Of a stretch of 64,000 bases of DNA, positions 56,405 through 64,000 are shown in pieces. The position numbers and the translations under genes are program-made. Position 1 is the first letter of the stretch, and the number at the start of each line of letters is the position of its first letter. Below the pieces are notes generated by a model. It did no database searches. It was given only the letters and a program-made list of their open reading frames with translations, and was not told the origin of the DNA. Source of the stretch: DATAOG01 sp963753685 (GTDB taxonomy: Bacteria; Pseudomonadota; Alphaproteobacteria; Geminicoccales; Geminicoccaceae); contig CAVWDE010000002.1 in NCBI GenBank assembly GCA_963753685.1, positions 186,001-250,000 on the forward strand, written 5' to 3'.

Positions 56405-57435
56405 TGGCGCTCCTCGAGGTTAAGGACCTGCACGTCCACTACCGGGGCAGCCGCAGCCTCGCCGACCTGCTCGCCCGGCGCCCGGGCGCCGCGGTGCGGG
56501 CGGTGAACGGGGTCAGCCTCTCGGTCGAGCGCGGCGAAACCATCGGGCTGGTCGGCGAAAGCGGCTGCGGCAAGAGCACGCTCGGCCGGGCGATCCTGCG
56601 TCTGACGCCGGCAAGCGGCGGCTCGGTCCGGTTCGACGGCGCCGACGTCCTCGGGCTCGGCCGCGAGCCGTTGCTGCGCTTCCGGCGTCGCGCCCAGATG
56701 GTCTTCCAGGACCCGTTCGCGTCGCTCAATCCCCGCTTCACGGTCTTCGCGACGCTGGCCGAGGTGCTGCGCGTGCACCGCGTCTGCCCGGCCGGCGAGA
56801 TTCGCGCGCGCGTGCACGAGCTGATGGCGCAGGTCGGCCTGCCGCAGGAGCTCGCCGGCCGCAAGGGCCGCTCGCTCTCGGGCGGCCAGTGCCAGCGGGT
56901 CGGGATCGCGCGCGCGCTCGCGGCCGGCGCCGAGTTCATCATCGCCGACGAGCCGGTCTCGGCGCTCGACGTCTCGATCCAGGCGCAGATCCTGAAGCTG
57001 TTCCGGCAGCTGCAGCGGCAGCGCCATCTGACGCTGCTGTTCATCTCGCACGATCTCGGGGTGGTCCGCTATCTGTGCCGGCGGGTGGCGGTGATGTACC
57101 TCGGCCGGATCGTCGAGGAGGGCCCGGTCGCGCGCATCTTCGCCGACCCGAAGCACCCCTATACCCGCTCGCTGATCGAGGCGATCCCGGCCATGGACCC
57201 CGACGCGACGCTGCGCGGGGCGGCGCTTGCGGGCGAGCCGCCGAGCCCGCGCGAGCAGCCGGCCGGCTGTCCCTTCCACCCGCGCTGCCCACAGGCCATG
57301 GCCGAATGCCGGGTCGGCGTGCCGCCCGAGGCGCGCGAGGTCGAGGGACGTCAGGTGGCCTGCCACCTCTATCCCGTGGCAGCGCGGGTCGAGGAGTTCC
57401 GCGCCCTCGCCGAAAGCGCTGCCGGCGGCGCTTGA
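56404..57435 (+). CDS. Dipeptide-type ABC transporter ATPase (DppF-like)
   Basis: A 343-aa second ATPase: Walker A 'GESGCGKSTLGRAILRL', signature 'LSGGQCQRVGIARALAAGAE', Walker B 'FIIADEPVSALDVS', and the C-terminal 'CPFHPRCPQAMAEC' cluster motif of OppF/DppF proteins. The signature has Cys where Arg is usual (GGQCQR for GGQRQR). It forms a heterodimer with the DppD-like subunit. In the raw sequence it is in frame with the preceding gene. Confidence 0.9.
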   Translation: MALLEVKDLHVHYRGSRSLADLLARRPGAAVRAVNGVSLSVERGETIGLVGESGCGKSTLGRAILRLTPASGGSVRFDGADVLGLGREPLLRFRRRAQMVFQDPFASLNPRFTVFATLAEVLRVHRVCPAGEIRARVHELMAQVGLPQELAGRKGRSLSGGQCQRVGIARALAAGAEFIIADEPVSALDVSIQAQILKLFRQLQRQRHLTLLFISHDLGVVRYLCRRVAVMYLGRIVEEGPVARIFADPKHPYTRSLIEAIPAMDPDATLRGAALAGEPPSPREQPAGCPFHPRCPQAMAECRVGVPPEAREVEGRQVACHLYPVAARVEEFRALAESAAGGA

Positions 57436-57483
57436 CGCTGGCGCCGCCCGGGCCGGATAGTGCCCCGAACTAGGGAGAGCAAC

Positions 57484-59016
57484 ATGATCGAGCAACGACG
57501 CCGCAAGGCGATCGGACGGGCGTTCGTGATCGGCGCGGCGATCGGCCTGTGGTCGGCCAGCGCGCTCGCCGGCGGCACGCTCAAGATCGCCCGCGAGCAG
57601 GACAACACCACCTTCGATCCGATCCTGACCATCCAGAACGCCGACATCTGGGTCATGGACAACATGAACGCAGGGCTGGTGCGGGTCACCAAGGACGGCC
57701 TGGGCCTGGAGCCGGACCTCGCCGAGCAGTGGACGATCTCGGACGACGCCAAGACCTACACCTTCAAGCTGCGCCCCGGCATCAAGTTCAGCGACGGCAG
57801 CCCGGTCACCGCCGGCGACGTCAAGTTCAGCCTGGAGCGGCTGCGCGACCAGAAAGACTCGGTCATGGCCGGCATGTACGGGATCGTGGGCGCGATCGAG
57901 ACGCCGGACGATGCGAGCGTGGTCGTGCATCTCAACGAGCCGTCGGCGCCGTTCCTCTCGACGCTCGCGATGTTCGCGGCCTCGGTCGTGCCGGAGAAGG
58001 TGGTCAAGGCCGAGGGCGCGGATTTCGGCACCAAGCCGGTCGGCGCCGGCGCGTTCAAGCTCGACCAGTGGCAGCGCGGCGACCGGGTGATCCTGACCCG
58101 CAACCACGACTACTGGGAGGACGGCCGGGTCAAGCTCGACGGCGTCGAGTGGCTCTACATCCCCGACGACAACACCCGCATGCTGAAGCTGCAGGCAGGC
58201 GAGGTCGACGCCGCCATCTTCGTGCCGTTCAATCAGATCGACACGCTGCAGAAGAATCCGGACATCGAGGTTCACCTCGACCCGTCGAGCCGCGAGGACC
58301 ACCTGCTGCTCAATCACGCCCACGTGCCGCTCGGCGACGTCCAGGTGCGGCGCGCGATCTGCATGGCGATCGACCGCCAGGCGATCGTCAAGACCGTCCT
58401 GTTCGGGCATGGCCAGGTCGCGAACTCGTTCATCCCGGCGGGCGCGCTCTACCACAACAACGACAACCCGACCTGCCCGTACGACCCGGACGCGGCCGGC
58501 CAGCTGCTGGCACAAGCGGGCGTCGGCGACGACCTCGAGCTCAAATTCCTGATCGCCGCCGGCAACAGCATCGACGACCAGACCGCCGTCCTGATCAAGG
58601 ACATGCTCAGCAAGATCGGCGTCGCGACCGACATCGTGAAGGAGGAGCAGGGCCAGGAATGGGACAGCACGGTCGCCGGCGACTACGATCTGTCGCTCAA
58701 CTACTGGACCAACGACATCATCGACCCGGACGAGAAGGCGACCTTCAGCCTGTACGGCAAGGATGACAACAAATCCTACTACACCAACTACAACAACCCG
58801 AAGGTGACCGCGCTGATCGACCAAGGTCGGGTGACCATGGACCCGACCAAGCGGACCGAGATCTACAATCAGATCCAGAAGATCGCATCGGACGACGTCA
58901 ACTGGGTCGATCTCTACTACAGCCCGTTCCGCAACGCGTCGCGCGCCTACGTCAAGGGCTTCTATCAGAACCCGACCGGGCGCTTCATGCTCGAGGATAC
59001 CGACATCGTGAAGTGA
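57484..59016 (+). CDS. Family 5 (dipeptide/oligopeptide) periplasmic binding protein
   Basis: A 510-aa solute-binding protein. The signal peptide covers about residues 1-27 ('AIGRAFVIGAAIGLWSASAL' then AGG). The mature protein has 'LKIAREQDNTTFDPILTIQN', 'LEPDLAEQWTISDDAKTYTF', 'RPGIKFSDGSPVTAGDVKFS' and 'VQVRRAICMAIDRQAI', typical of the SBP_bac_5 family. It captures peptides, opines or nickel-like ligands; peptides are most likely given the upstream peptidase-like gene. AGGGAGAGC precedes the ATG. It is the last gene of the transporter set. Confidence 0.93.
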   Translation: MIEQRRRKAIGRAFVIGAAIGLWSASALAGGTLKIAREQDNTTFDPILTIQNADIWVMDNMNAGLVRVTKDGLGLEPDLAEQWTISDDAKTYTFKLRPGIKFSDGSPVTAGDVKFSLERLRDQKDSVMAGMYGIVGAIETPDDASVVVHLNEPSAPFLSTLAMFAASVVPEKVVKAEGADFGTKPVGAGAFKLDQWQRGDRVILTRNHDYWEDGRVKLDGVEWLYIPDDNTRMLKLQAGEVDAAIFVPFNQIDTLQKNPDIEVHLDPSSREDHLLLNHAHVPLGDVQVRRAICMAIDRQAIVKTVLFGHGQVANSFIPAGALYHNNDNPTCPYDPDAAGQLLAQAGVGDDLELKFLIAAGNSIDDQTAVLIKDMLSKIGVATDIVKEEQGQEWDSTVAGDYDLSLNYWTNDIIDPDEKATFSLYGKDDNKSYYTNYNNPKVTALIDQGRVTMDPTKRTEIYNQIQKIASDDVNWVDLYYSPFRNASRAYVKGFYQNPTGRFMLEDTDIVK

Positions 59017-59062
59017 TCGCGCGTACCGCGCCGGGCTTCAGGCGTCGCGCGCGCTGGCTCGT

Positions 59063-59085
59063 CACCGCCCGCGCTCAGGGCGGTG
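59063..59085. terminator. Bidirectional hairpin between convergent genes
   Basis: CACCGCCC-GCGCTCA-GGGCGGTG forms an 8-bp stem with a 7-nt loop between the binding-protein gene (plus) and the glycosylphosphotransferase gene (minus). It could end both transcripts, although no T-tract is present. Confidence 0.5.
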
Positions 59086-59086
59086 G

Positions 59087-60589
59087 TCAGCGCGCTCCGC
59101 GTCCTGCGAGCACCGCCCCCAGCGTCCGGGACAGGATGTAGAAGTCGATCCAGATCGACCAGTTGCGGATGTAATAGGTGTCGAGCGCCTGCTGCACCTC
59201 GAGGTCGCCATCGCTGCGCGCTGAGACCTGCCAAAGGCCGGTAATGCCGGGGACCACGCTCGAGCGCAACGACTGAAAGCTGGGGTCGAACTGGTCCAGG
59301 TGATACTTCGGGAAGGGCCGGGGGCCGACCAGGCTCATCTCGCCGCGAATGACGTTGACGATCTGCGGCAGCTCGTCGAGGCTGGTCCGGCGCAGGACGT
59401 GGCCGATGCCGGGCAGGATGCGGGGATCATTGGAGAGCTTGAAGTAGCGGTTCCACTCCTGGCGCGCGTCGGGATGCTCGGCCAGATGCTGCTCGAGGCG
59501 CGCCTCCGCATCGGCGTACATGGTCCTCAGCTTCCAGACCCTGATGGGGCGGCCGTCCTTGCCCGCACGCAGCTGGGCGTAGAACGGCGAGCCGCCGCTG
59601 ACCGCCATGATCCAGAGCGCCAGGACCGCGATGATCGGCGCGCTGAGCAGCGCCAGCGGGAGTGCGATCAGATGGTCGGTGGTCTGCTTGAGCAGGCGGT
59701 TCCGCCTCAGCAGCAGGTTCCGCCGCATCTGCAGGCCGATCAGGCCGTTGAGGTCGCGGGTTCGCACCCACAGCGTCGGCAGCTGGCCGAGGTCGGGCAC
59801 CACGATGATGTCGCGATAGCCGAGCTGCATCGCGACCGCGTCGGCCGTCTCCTGCGTCTTGGTCGGGGTGGTGATGATCGCGGTCTCGATGCGATCGCTG
59901 TACTTGGCGCTGTCGGCGATCGAACCGAGGACGGGCAGGTCCTGAATTCCGGTCTGCCATCCTTCGTCGCTGGCGTGGCGATCGTCGAAGAAGCCGACCG
60001 GGCGCAGCCCCAGTTCGGGGGCCTGCTGCAGGATGCGAACCACCTGCCGGCCGATCGGGCCGGCACCGATCACCACGGTCGGGACCCCCCAGAGCCCCAG
60101 CCGGATCAGCACGGTGCGCACGATCCGCTCGCCGACCAACGGCAGCACCACGGCGAGCACAAACATCGGCGCGGCGGCGCCGAGCGGCCAGAGCAGCCCG
60201 TGCACCGCGTAGTACCAGCCGAACAGCAGCACGAACAGCACGCAGGTCGCCTTGATGCGCAAGGGAAACCGCTCGATCGGCGCCTGGCCGTGGACCCGGT
60301 ACACGTCCATGAGCCAGTAGCAAAGGGGCAGGGAGAGCGCGACCACGACCGGGTGCGGGACGGCCAGGCCTGCGGGCCCCTGGCCGGTGACCGCCAGATA
60401 GGCCGAGACGCCCAGATGAAAGGCGGCCAGAGCCGCGAGGCAGTCGACCGCCACCAGCGAGAGCAACATGGTGACCCGGCCGGACCGCCGCAGGCGGCCG
60501 GGCGCCGCCTGGAACTCGCGTGCGAGCTCGAACCGCGGCAGGGCCTGGCGGTCCGCGGTCAGTGCGGCCTCTTTATAAGCGAACGCCAT
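59087..60589 (-). CDS. Exopolysaccharide polyprenyl glycosylphosphotransferase (WcaJ/WbaP-like)
   Basis: A 500-aa membrane enzyme. The N-terminal half has four to five helices (residues about 40-150), then a Rossmann-like domain ('GVPTVVIGAGPIGRQVVRIL'), a further helix near residue 310 and the C-terminal sugar-transferase domain ('KDGRPIRVWKLRTMYADAEA', 'GHVLRRTSLDELPQIVNVIR', 'GEMSLVGPRPFPKYHLDQFD', 'VPGITGLWQVSARSDGDLEV'). It transfers a sugar-1-phosphate from a UDP-sugar to undecaprenyl phosphate, the first step of exopolysaccharide repeat assembly. The Wzz/GumC gene at the right end of the window belongs to the same process. Confidence 0.94.
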   Translation of the reverse strand: MAFAYKEAALTADRQALPRFELAREFQAAPGRLRRSGRVTMLLSLVAVDCLAALAAFHLGVSAYLAVTGQGPAGLAVPHPVVVALSLPLCYWLMDVYRVHGQAPIERFPLRIKATCVLFVLLFGWYYAVHGLLWPLGAAAPMFVLAVVLPLVGERIVRTVLIRLGLWGVPTVVIGAGPIGRQVVRILQQAPELGLRPVGFFDDRHASDEGWQTGIQDLPVLGSIADSAKYSDRIETAIITTPTKTQETADAVAMQLGYRDIIVVPDLGQLPTLWVRTRDLNGLIGLQMRRNLLLRRNRLLKQTTDHLIALPLALLSAPIIAVLALWIMAVSGGSPFYAQLRAGKDGRPIRVWKLRTMYADAEARLEQHLAEHPDARQEWNRYFKLSNDPRILPGIGHVLRRTSLDELPQIVNVIRGEMSLVGPRPFPKYHLDQFDPSFQSLRSSVVPGITGLWQVSARSDGDLEVQQALDTYYIRNWSIWIDFYILSRTLGAVLAGRGAR

Positions 60590-60799
60590 CCCGGCGAACG
60601 ATCAGACGGCTCGGGGGCAAGGACGCGAGGGCAGGGCGGCGGCGGCGGCCGGGTGGCCGCGCGGCGGTGACCGCCGAGCGGGCGTCGCGCATCCGGTGGC
60701 GGTCCGGCGATGCTCGCGGCGCCACGCCGGATCGGCGAGCGGGCGGTCCTGGCAACGAGCGCCGGCGGGCGGCCCGCTGCCGAAGGTTCGAGCAGCCGG

Positions 60800-60877
60800 C
60801 TCGCCGGCCGCGACGCCCACGATCAGGCGGCGACCGATGAAGCCGCAAGCGCCGGTCATGCCCAATCGCCCCGTCAT
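60800..60877 (-). pseudogene. Possible N-terminal remnant of an NAD-dependent sugar epimerase
   Basis: On the minus strand, starting at 60877, the frame reads 'MTGRLGMTGACGFIGRRLIV', which contains the TGxxGFIG nucleotide-binding start of extended SDR sugar epimerases, about 270 bp ahead of the glycosylphosphotransferase. After about 25 residues the similarity fades into an Arg/Pro-rich frame. It could be a decayed gene or chance. Confidence 0.3.
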
Positions 60878-61547
60878 CCCAACCTCCTCAAGACAATGCG
60901 TTGTGTGCTCATGGCCGGGCGATGGAACGGTAGTATGGGCCGGTGATCGCCGGCACCGTTGCAGACGTGGGGGACTGCGGGAAGAACGGGCTATCTCCCG
61001 GTATCCCGAACAGCCAGTCCCGGGCTGCGGGAGTCACCCGATTGGTTGCCAATCCTGCCGGTCAGGACCTTTGGAGGTGACGAGGCGATCAATTGGAGGT
61101 GAAGCGACGATCGAGCGGGGCTGCGATCGAACGGGTGGCCGGATGACCGTCGGCACCTGGACCAGCCGGGGCCACGCGGGATCACCGGCCGGGCCACTCG
61201 GGAGCAAAGGCGGATCGCCCGAGATTTTCCGGGCGGGATGCCGCCGCGCCGGCTGGTCACCGACGATGTTTCGCGTTCACCCTGCCCTTTTTGGGCGGCG
61301 CCCCGGATCTCCGGCTCGATCGGTCGAGCAGGCGGCGGCCATGGGTGCCGCCGGTGGCCACCCGGGGAGGGGGACCGCCCGGCGGCGCCGGCCGCAGACC
61401 GATCGGCCGGCACCGCTTAGGCCCTTTCGCCAGCGGCTCCCCTCCAATCGAGGCAGGGGCGACCCGACCCCATGAACCAAATCGCGCCATACTCACTTCG
61501 AATCTCGTGCCGTACAGAGCAGGACTAGACCAAATTTCGCCAGGGCT

Positions 61548-61567
61548 AATACCAATTCAGGGGTATT
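61548..61567. promoter_or_regulatory. Inverted repeat upstream of the LuxR-type regulator
   Basis: AATACC (61548-61553) and GGTATT (61562-61567) form a 6-bp inverted repeat with an 8-bp centre in the AT-richer pocket about 220 bp upstream of the regulator gene. The layout resembles sites bound by NarL/LuxR-type dimers. Confidence 0.3.
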
Positions 61568-61786
61568 CCGGTCGCGCGCGTCACTCCAGGATGCTCCGGG
61601 GTGGGAAGAGAAGGTGATCGCGACCATGGGTGGTTGGCAGTCACCTTCGGCCGAGAGCGGGATCCACTCCTCCCGATACGCCGGCCTGCACGCCGGCCAG
61701 ATGGTACGCGCGCTCTGAGGGACCTGGGCTGACCGCCGACCCACCAGAATTGGGAGCGCCAGCGCACCACATGTGGAGGACCAGCC

Positions 61787-62473
61787 GTGAACATGATCAA
61801 AGTCGTTTTGGTCGGCATGAACAATCTCTTCCTGCAGGGTCTACGTCACTTGCTCGACCCGGCCCAGTTCACGGTGGCGGGCGAGGCGCGCGATCTCGCC
61901 AGCTGGTACGCCCTGATCGGGGATGGCCTCGACCGGGACTTGGTCCCGGACCTGCTGGTGGCCGATCTGAATGGCTCTTTCGAGCACGATCTCGACAGCC
62001 TGCAGAGCGTGCGCGCGACCTTCGACGACATCCGGATCGTGGTCCTGGCGAACGAGCTCTGCCTGGTGGACATGGCCCGTCTTCTGAGGGCCGGCGTCGA
62101 TGGCTACCTCCTCAAGGACCTGTCGGCAGAAGCCCTGTCGCTCTCCCTTCGCCTGGTCATGAACGGCGAAAAAGCCTTGCCGAGCACGCTCGCGAGCGTG
62201 CTCGCCGACGATCCCCGCACGGAGGTCGCCAACGGCGCCTCGGTCAGGGCGCAAAAGCACCTCACCGAGCGCGAAGAGCAAATTCTCCGGTGCCTGCTGA
62301 ACGCCTACAGCAACAAGCACATTGCCCGCGCCCTCAACATCTCCGAAGGCACCGTCAAGGTGCATCTGAAGAGCGTGATGAAGAAAATTGCGGCCGGTAA
62401 TCGGACCCAGGCGGCGTTGTGGGCGCGCAACAACGGGATCGCCAATGGCGAGCTGTTGACGGAGCGGGCCTAG
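61787..62473 (+). CDS. LuxR/NarL-type response regulator with atypical receiver (GTG start)
   Basis: A 228-aa two-domain regulator. The C-terminal LuxR helix-turn-helix is intact ('HLTEREEQILRCLLNAYSNK', 'HIARALNISEGTVKVHLKSV'). The receiver keeps the phospho-acceptor position (Asp60 in 'LLVADLNG') and the Lys (Lys110 in 'GYLLKD'). It lacks the paired acidic residues that bind magnesium (Gly10-Met11 in 'VVLVGMNNLFLQGL') and the conserved Thr/Ser (Ala88 in 'IVVLANEL'). It may act without phosphorylation. GGAGGA lies 6 bp before the GTG at 61787; an ATG at 61793 is the alternative. Its place beside exopolysaccharide genes suggests that it controls them. Confidence 0.88.
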   Translation: MNMIKVVLVGMNNLFLQGLRHLLDPAQFTVAGEARDLASWYALIGDGLDRDLVPDLLVADLNGSFEHDLDSLQSVRATFDDIRIVVLANELCLVDMARLLRAGVDGYLLKDLSAEALSLSLRLVMNGEKALPSTLASVLADDPRTEVANGASVRAQKHLTEREEQILRCLLNAYSNKHIARALNISEGTVKVHLKSVMKKIAAGNRTQAALWARNNGIANGELLTERA

Positions 62474-62546
62474 TCGGCGCCCGGCGGGATCCCGGCAGGC
62501 TTCGACGTGGTGAAGATCGGGCGCGTGAGGCCGGAAAGGCTTTGAG

Positions 62547-64000
62547 ATGAACAGGAATATTCCCGTCCGCAGCGGCTGGGAGCTCGGGGACGCCCGGTTC
62601 CGCGAGGTCGGACATCCTGCCCTACCGACGATGGCCGACACCGGCGAGATTGATCTGCACGGCTTCCTGCGGACGATTTACCGGCGCAAGTGGATGCTGA
62701 TTTTGACCATGGGCGTGAGCATGGGCGCGACCATGGTCTGGCTCGCTCACGCAACACCTTACTACAACTCCGACGTCCTGATCGTGGTCGAGACGCGGCC
62801 GTCGAGCATCGTCCGGGTCGACGAAAAAGTGCAGGATGTCATCAGCGACAGCGCGAAGGTCAACACCGAGGTCGCGGTGCTCGAGTCACGCGGCCTCGCG
62901 ACCAGGGTCATTCGCGATCTCGAGCTCGACCACGATCCCGAATTCAGCGAGAAGGCTATGGCCAACGACGACCCGACCGCAGACGGGGCGGGCGGGCCGA
63001 CGCCGTCGGACAGCGGTTTCCCGTCCAAGGCGATGACCGCCATGATGACCGAAGCTCTGAACAGCTTCCGGTCTTTTCTTGCCGGCGCATGGGCCAGCGT
63101 CAGACGTGACGGCGAGCTGACGCCCGAAGAGGTGGCGCGCGAGGAACAGGCGAGCGCCCGGGTGCTGGAAATCAGCCAAGGCCGCGAAGCCGCGGCCCTG
63201 CTCGATCAGTTTCTCAAGCGTCTCACCGTCGAGCCCGAGGAGGGCTCGCGCCTGATCCGCATCGGGTTCTCCTCGACCGACCCGACCAAGGCGGCGCTGA
63301 TCGCCAACACGCTCGTCGACGAGTACCTGAAGAGCCAGCTCGAGACCAAGACCGAAGGCGCACGCCACGCCGCCGAATGGCTCGAAGCCCGCCTGGCCGA
63401 GCTGGGCAAGACCGTGCGCTCGCTCGAACAGAGCGTGCAGCAGCAGCGCACCGACGCCGGCAGCAACAGCATCGACATCGTCTCCCAGCGACTCGCGCAG
63501 ATCAATTTGCAGCTGATCGACGCCCACGCCAAGTCGGCCGCGTCGCGAGCGCGCTACGATCAGATGCGGGCGGTCGTCGAGACCGGCGGTAACCTGGACG
63601 CGCTGCCCGAGATCCTCAGTTCCTCGATCATCCAGGCGCTGCGCGCCAAGCACACGGAGCTGCTCGGCACGCTGTCGGAGCGGCGCACGATCTTTGGCGA
63701 AAACCATCCTCAGATTCAGTCGCTGCGCGCCGAGATTGCCGAGATCGAGCAACGGTTGAACAGCGACATCGGCAACATTCTGGCCGGGCTGCGCAACGAA
63801 ATGCAATCCGACAAGATCCACGAAGCGACATTGCGTAGCGACCTCGATGACGTGAGCGCGGATATGCTTCGTCTGAAGGAGTCGGAAACATCGATTGCGC
63901 AAGCGGCCCAGAAACTGCAGGTGAACCAGGGACTCTATCGAAGCCTGCTCGAGCGTTTCACCGAGGCGGTGGCCCTGCGGGACAACCAGCAGCCAGACGC
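62547..64000 (+). CDS. Wzz/GumC-type polysaccharide chain-length/export protein (partial)
   Basis: At least 484 codons, open to the right edge. After about 45 cytoplasmic residues ('GEIDLHGFLRTIYRRKWM') there is a membrane helix (about 48-68, 'WMLILTMGVSMGATMVWLAH'), then a periplasmic domain with 'YYNSDVLIVVETRPSSIVRV' and 'INTEVAVLESRGLA'-like text (here VNTEVAVLESRGLATRVI). Long coiled coils follow from about residue 190, and the family segments 'SRLIRIGFSSTDPTKAALIA' and 'NTLVDEYLKSQLE' are clear. A stretch rich in Asp, Gly and Pro at about residues 135-155 looks like an insertion. Any C-terminal tyrosine-kinase domain would lie beyond the window. It sets polymer length with the Wzx/Wzy-type pathway. 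Confidence 0.9.
   Translation, partial: MNRNIPVRSGWELGDARFREVGHPALPTMADTGEIDLHGFLRTIYRRKWMLILTMGVSMGATMVWLAHATPYYNSDVLIVVETRPSSIVRVDEKVQDVISDSAKVNTEVAVLESRGLATRVIRDLELDHDPEFSEKAMANDDPTADGAGGPTPSDSGFPSKAMTAMMTEALNSFRSFLAGAWASVRRDGELTPEEVAREEQASARVLEISQGREAAALLDQFLKRLTVEPEEGSRLIRIGFSSTDPTKAALIANTLVDEYLKSQLETKTEGARHAAEWLEARLAELGKTVRSLEQSVQQQRTDAGSNSIDIVSQRLAQINLQLIDAHAKSAASRARYDQMRAVVETGGNLDALPEILSSSIIQALRAKHTELLGTLSERRTIFGENHPQIQSLRAEIAEIEQRLNSDIGNILAGLRNEMQSDKIHEATLRSDLDDVSADMLRLKESETSIAQAAQKLQVNQGLYRSLLERFTEAVALRDNQQPD

Larger units (their letters stand above)
60590..61786. other. 1.2-kb non-coding stretch between polysaccharide genes
   Basis: I see no convincing gene here; the open frames on both strands are Arg/Pro-rich and do not resemble proteins. 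Contents: a possible epimerase remnant on the minus strand (60800-60877), a GATTGG-TTG-CCAATC palindrome (61040-61054), two 10-bp TTGGAGGTGA copies 22 bp apart (61071-61080, 61093-61102), and an AT-richer pocket at about 61480-61570 with AATACC/GGTATT. The region probably holds the promoters of the divergent genes. Confidence 0.5.

Noticed and set aside
55423..57435. A single 670-aa fused GsiA-like double ATPase
   Set aside because: The linker is Arg-rich and unlike either family. Removing one base gives a typical DppD tail and a TGATG overlap with the next start codon.
61071..61102. Start of a CRISPR or tandem repeat array
   Set aside because: Only two 10-bp copies exist, the spacing is 22 bp, and no cas-like gene is near.
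60696..61475. A 259-codon frame in the gap before the LuxR-type regulator
   Set aside because: The translation is rich in Arg, Gly, Pro and Ser with no recognisable domain, and other frames overlap it equally well.

Overview
GENERAL. The window is very GC-rich chromosomal DNA, almost completely coding, with the codon bias of a high-GC alphaproteobacterium. The L13/S9 ribosomal protein pair, the KdpFABC-KdpDE system and the inositol genes are of alphaproteobacterial type. I would place it near Rhodospirillales/Geminicoccales, but sequence alone does not fix the genus. I see no rRNA, tRNA, CRISPR array, insertion sequence or prophage.

LAYOUT. (1) 1-4437: end of an SDR dehydrogenase, a MarR-GNAT regulator/acetyltransferase, an IlvD/Edd-family sugar-acid dehydratase, a Phd-VapC toxin-antitoxin pair and a hotdog thioesterase. 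(2) 4438-5827: rplM-rpsI and a zinc-finger protein. (3) 6019-13235: a PfkB sugar kinase, a DUF2330 protein, a PsiE-like membrane protein, a GFA-family protein and a HyuA-HyuB hydantoinase/oxoprolinase pair. (4) 13249-22939 (minus strand): a potassium island, [27-aa ORF]-kdpF-A-B-C-D-E-trkH. (5) 23162-29595: a flippase-like membrane protein, then a glycan cluster: glycosyltransferase, zinc-motif methyltransferase, a nucleotidyltransferase fused to a PIG-L deacetylase, and a second zinc-motif methyltransferase. (6) 29733-52619: a large inositol-type catabolic island. It has two complete sugar ABC transporters, two LacI regulators, a three-component non-haem oxygenase resembling MocD-MocE-MocF, and iolI-iolC-iolG-epimerase-iolB-iolD-mmsA. 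(7) 52698-59016: a prolyl-aminopeptidase-like hydrolase and a dipeptide/oligopeptide ABC transporter. (8) 59087-64000: an exopolysaccharide priming glycosyltransferase, a 1.2-kb non-coding stretch, an atypical LuxR-type response regulator and the start of a Wzz/GumC chain-length protein.

HOW IT FITS TOGETHER. In the central island the second ABC transporter and the iol enzymes form one run on the plus strand. They would take up an inositol and carry it to malonate semialdehyde and acetyl-CoA. The gene order puts a MocDEF-like oxygenase, which in rhizobia is linked to removing the O-methyl group of rhizopine, between the two transporters. It is divergent from a LacI gene that has a clear palindromic operator. 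My inference is that the island feeds O-methylated inositols (rhizopine- or pinitol-like) into the inositol pathway. No recognisable inosose dehydratase (iolE) is present.

SEQUENCE QUALITY. Nine otherwise well-conserved genes are interrupted by at least twelve small frameshifts. Eleven are explained by one extra base and one by two extra bases (or one lost). Correcting them restores proteins of normal family length (for example MmsA 499 aa, IolD 614 aa, DppB 311 aa). This looks like insertion-type sequencing error rather than gene decay, and I annotate these genes with their corrected extents.
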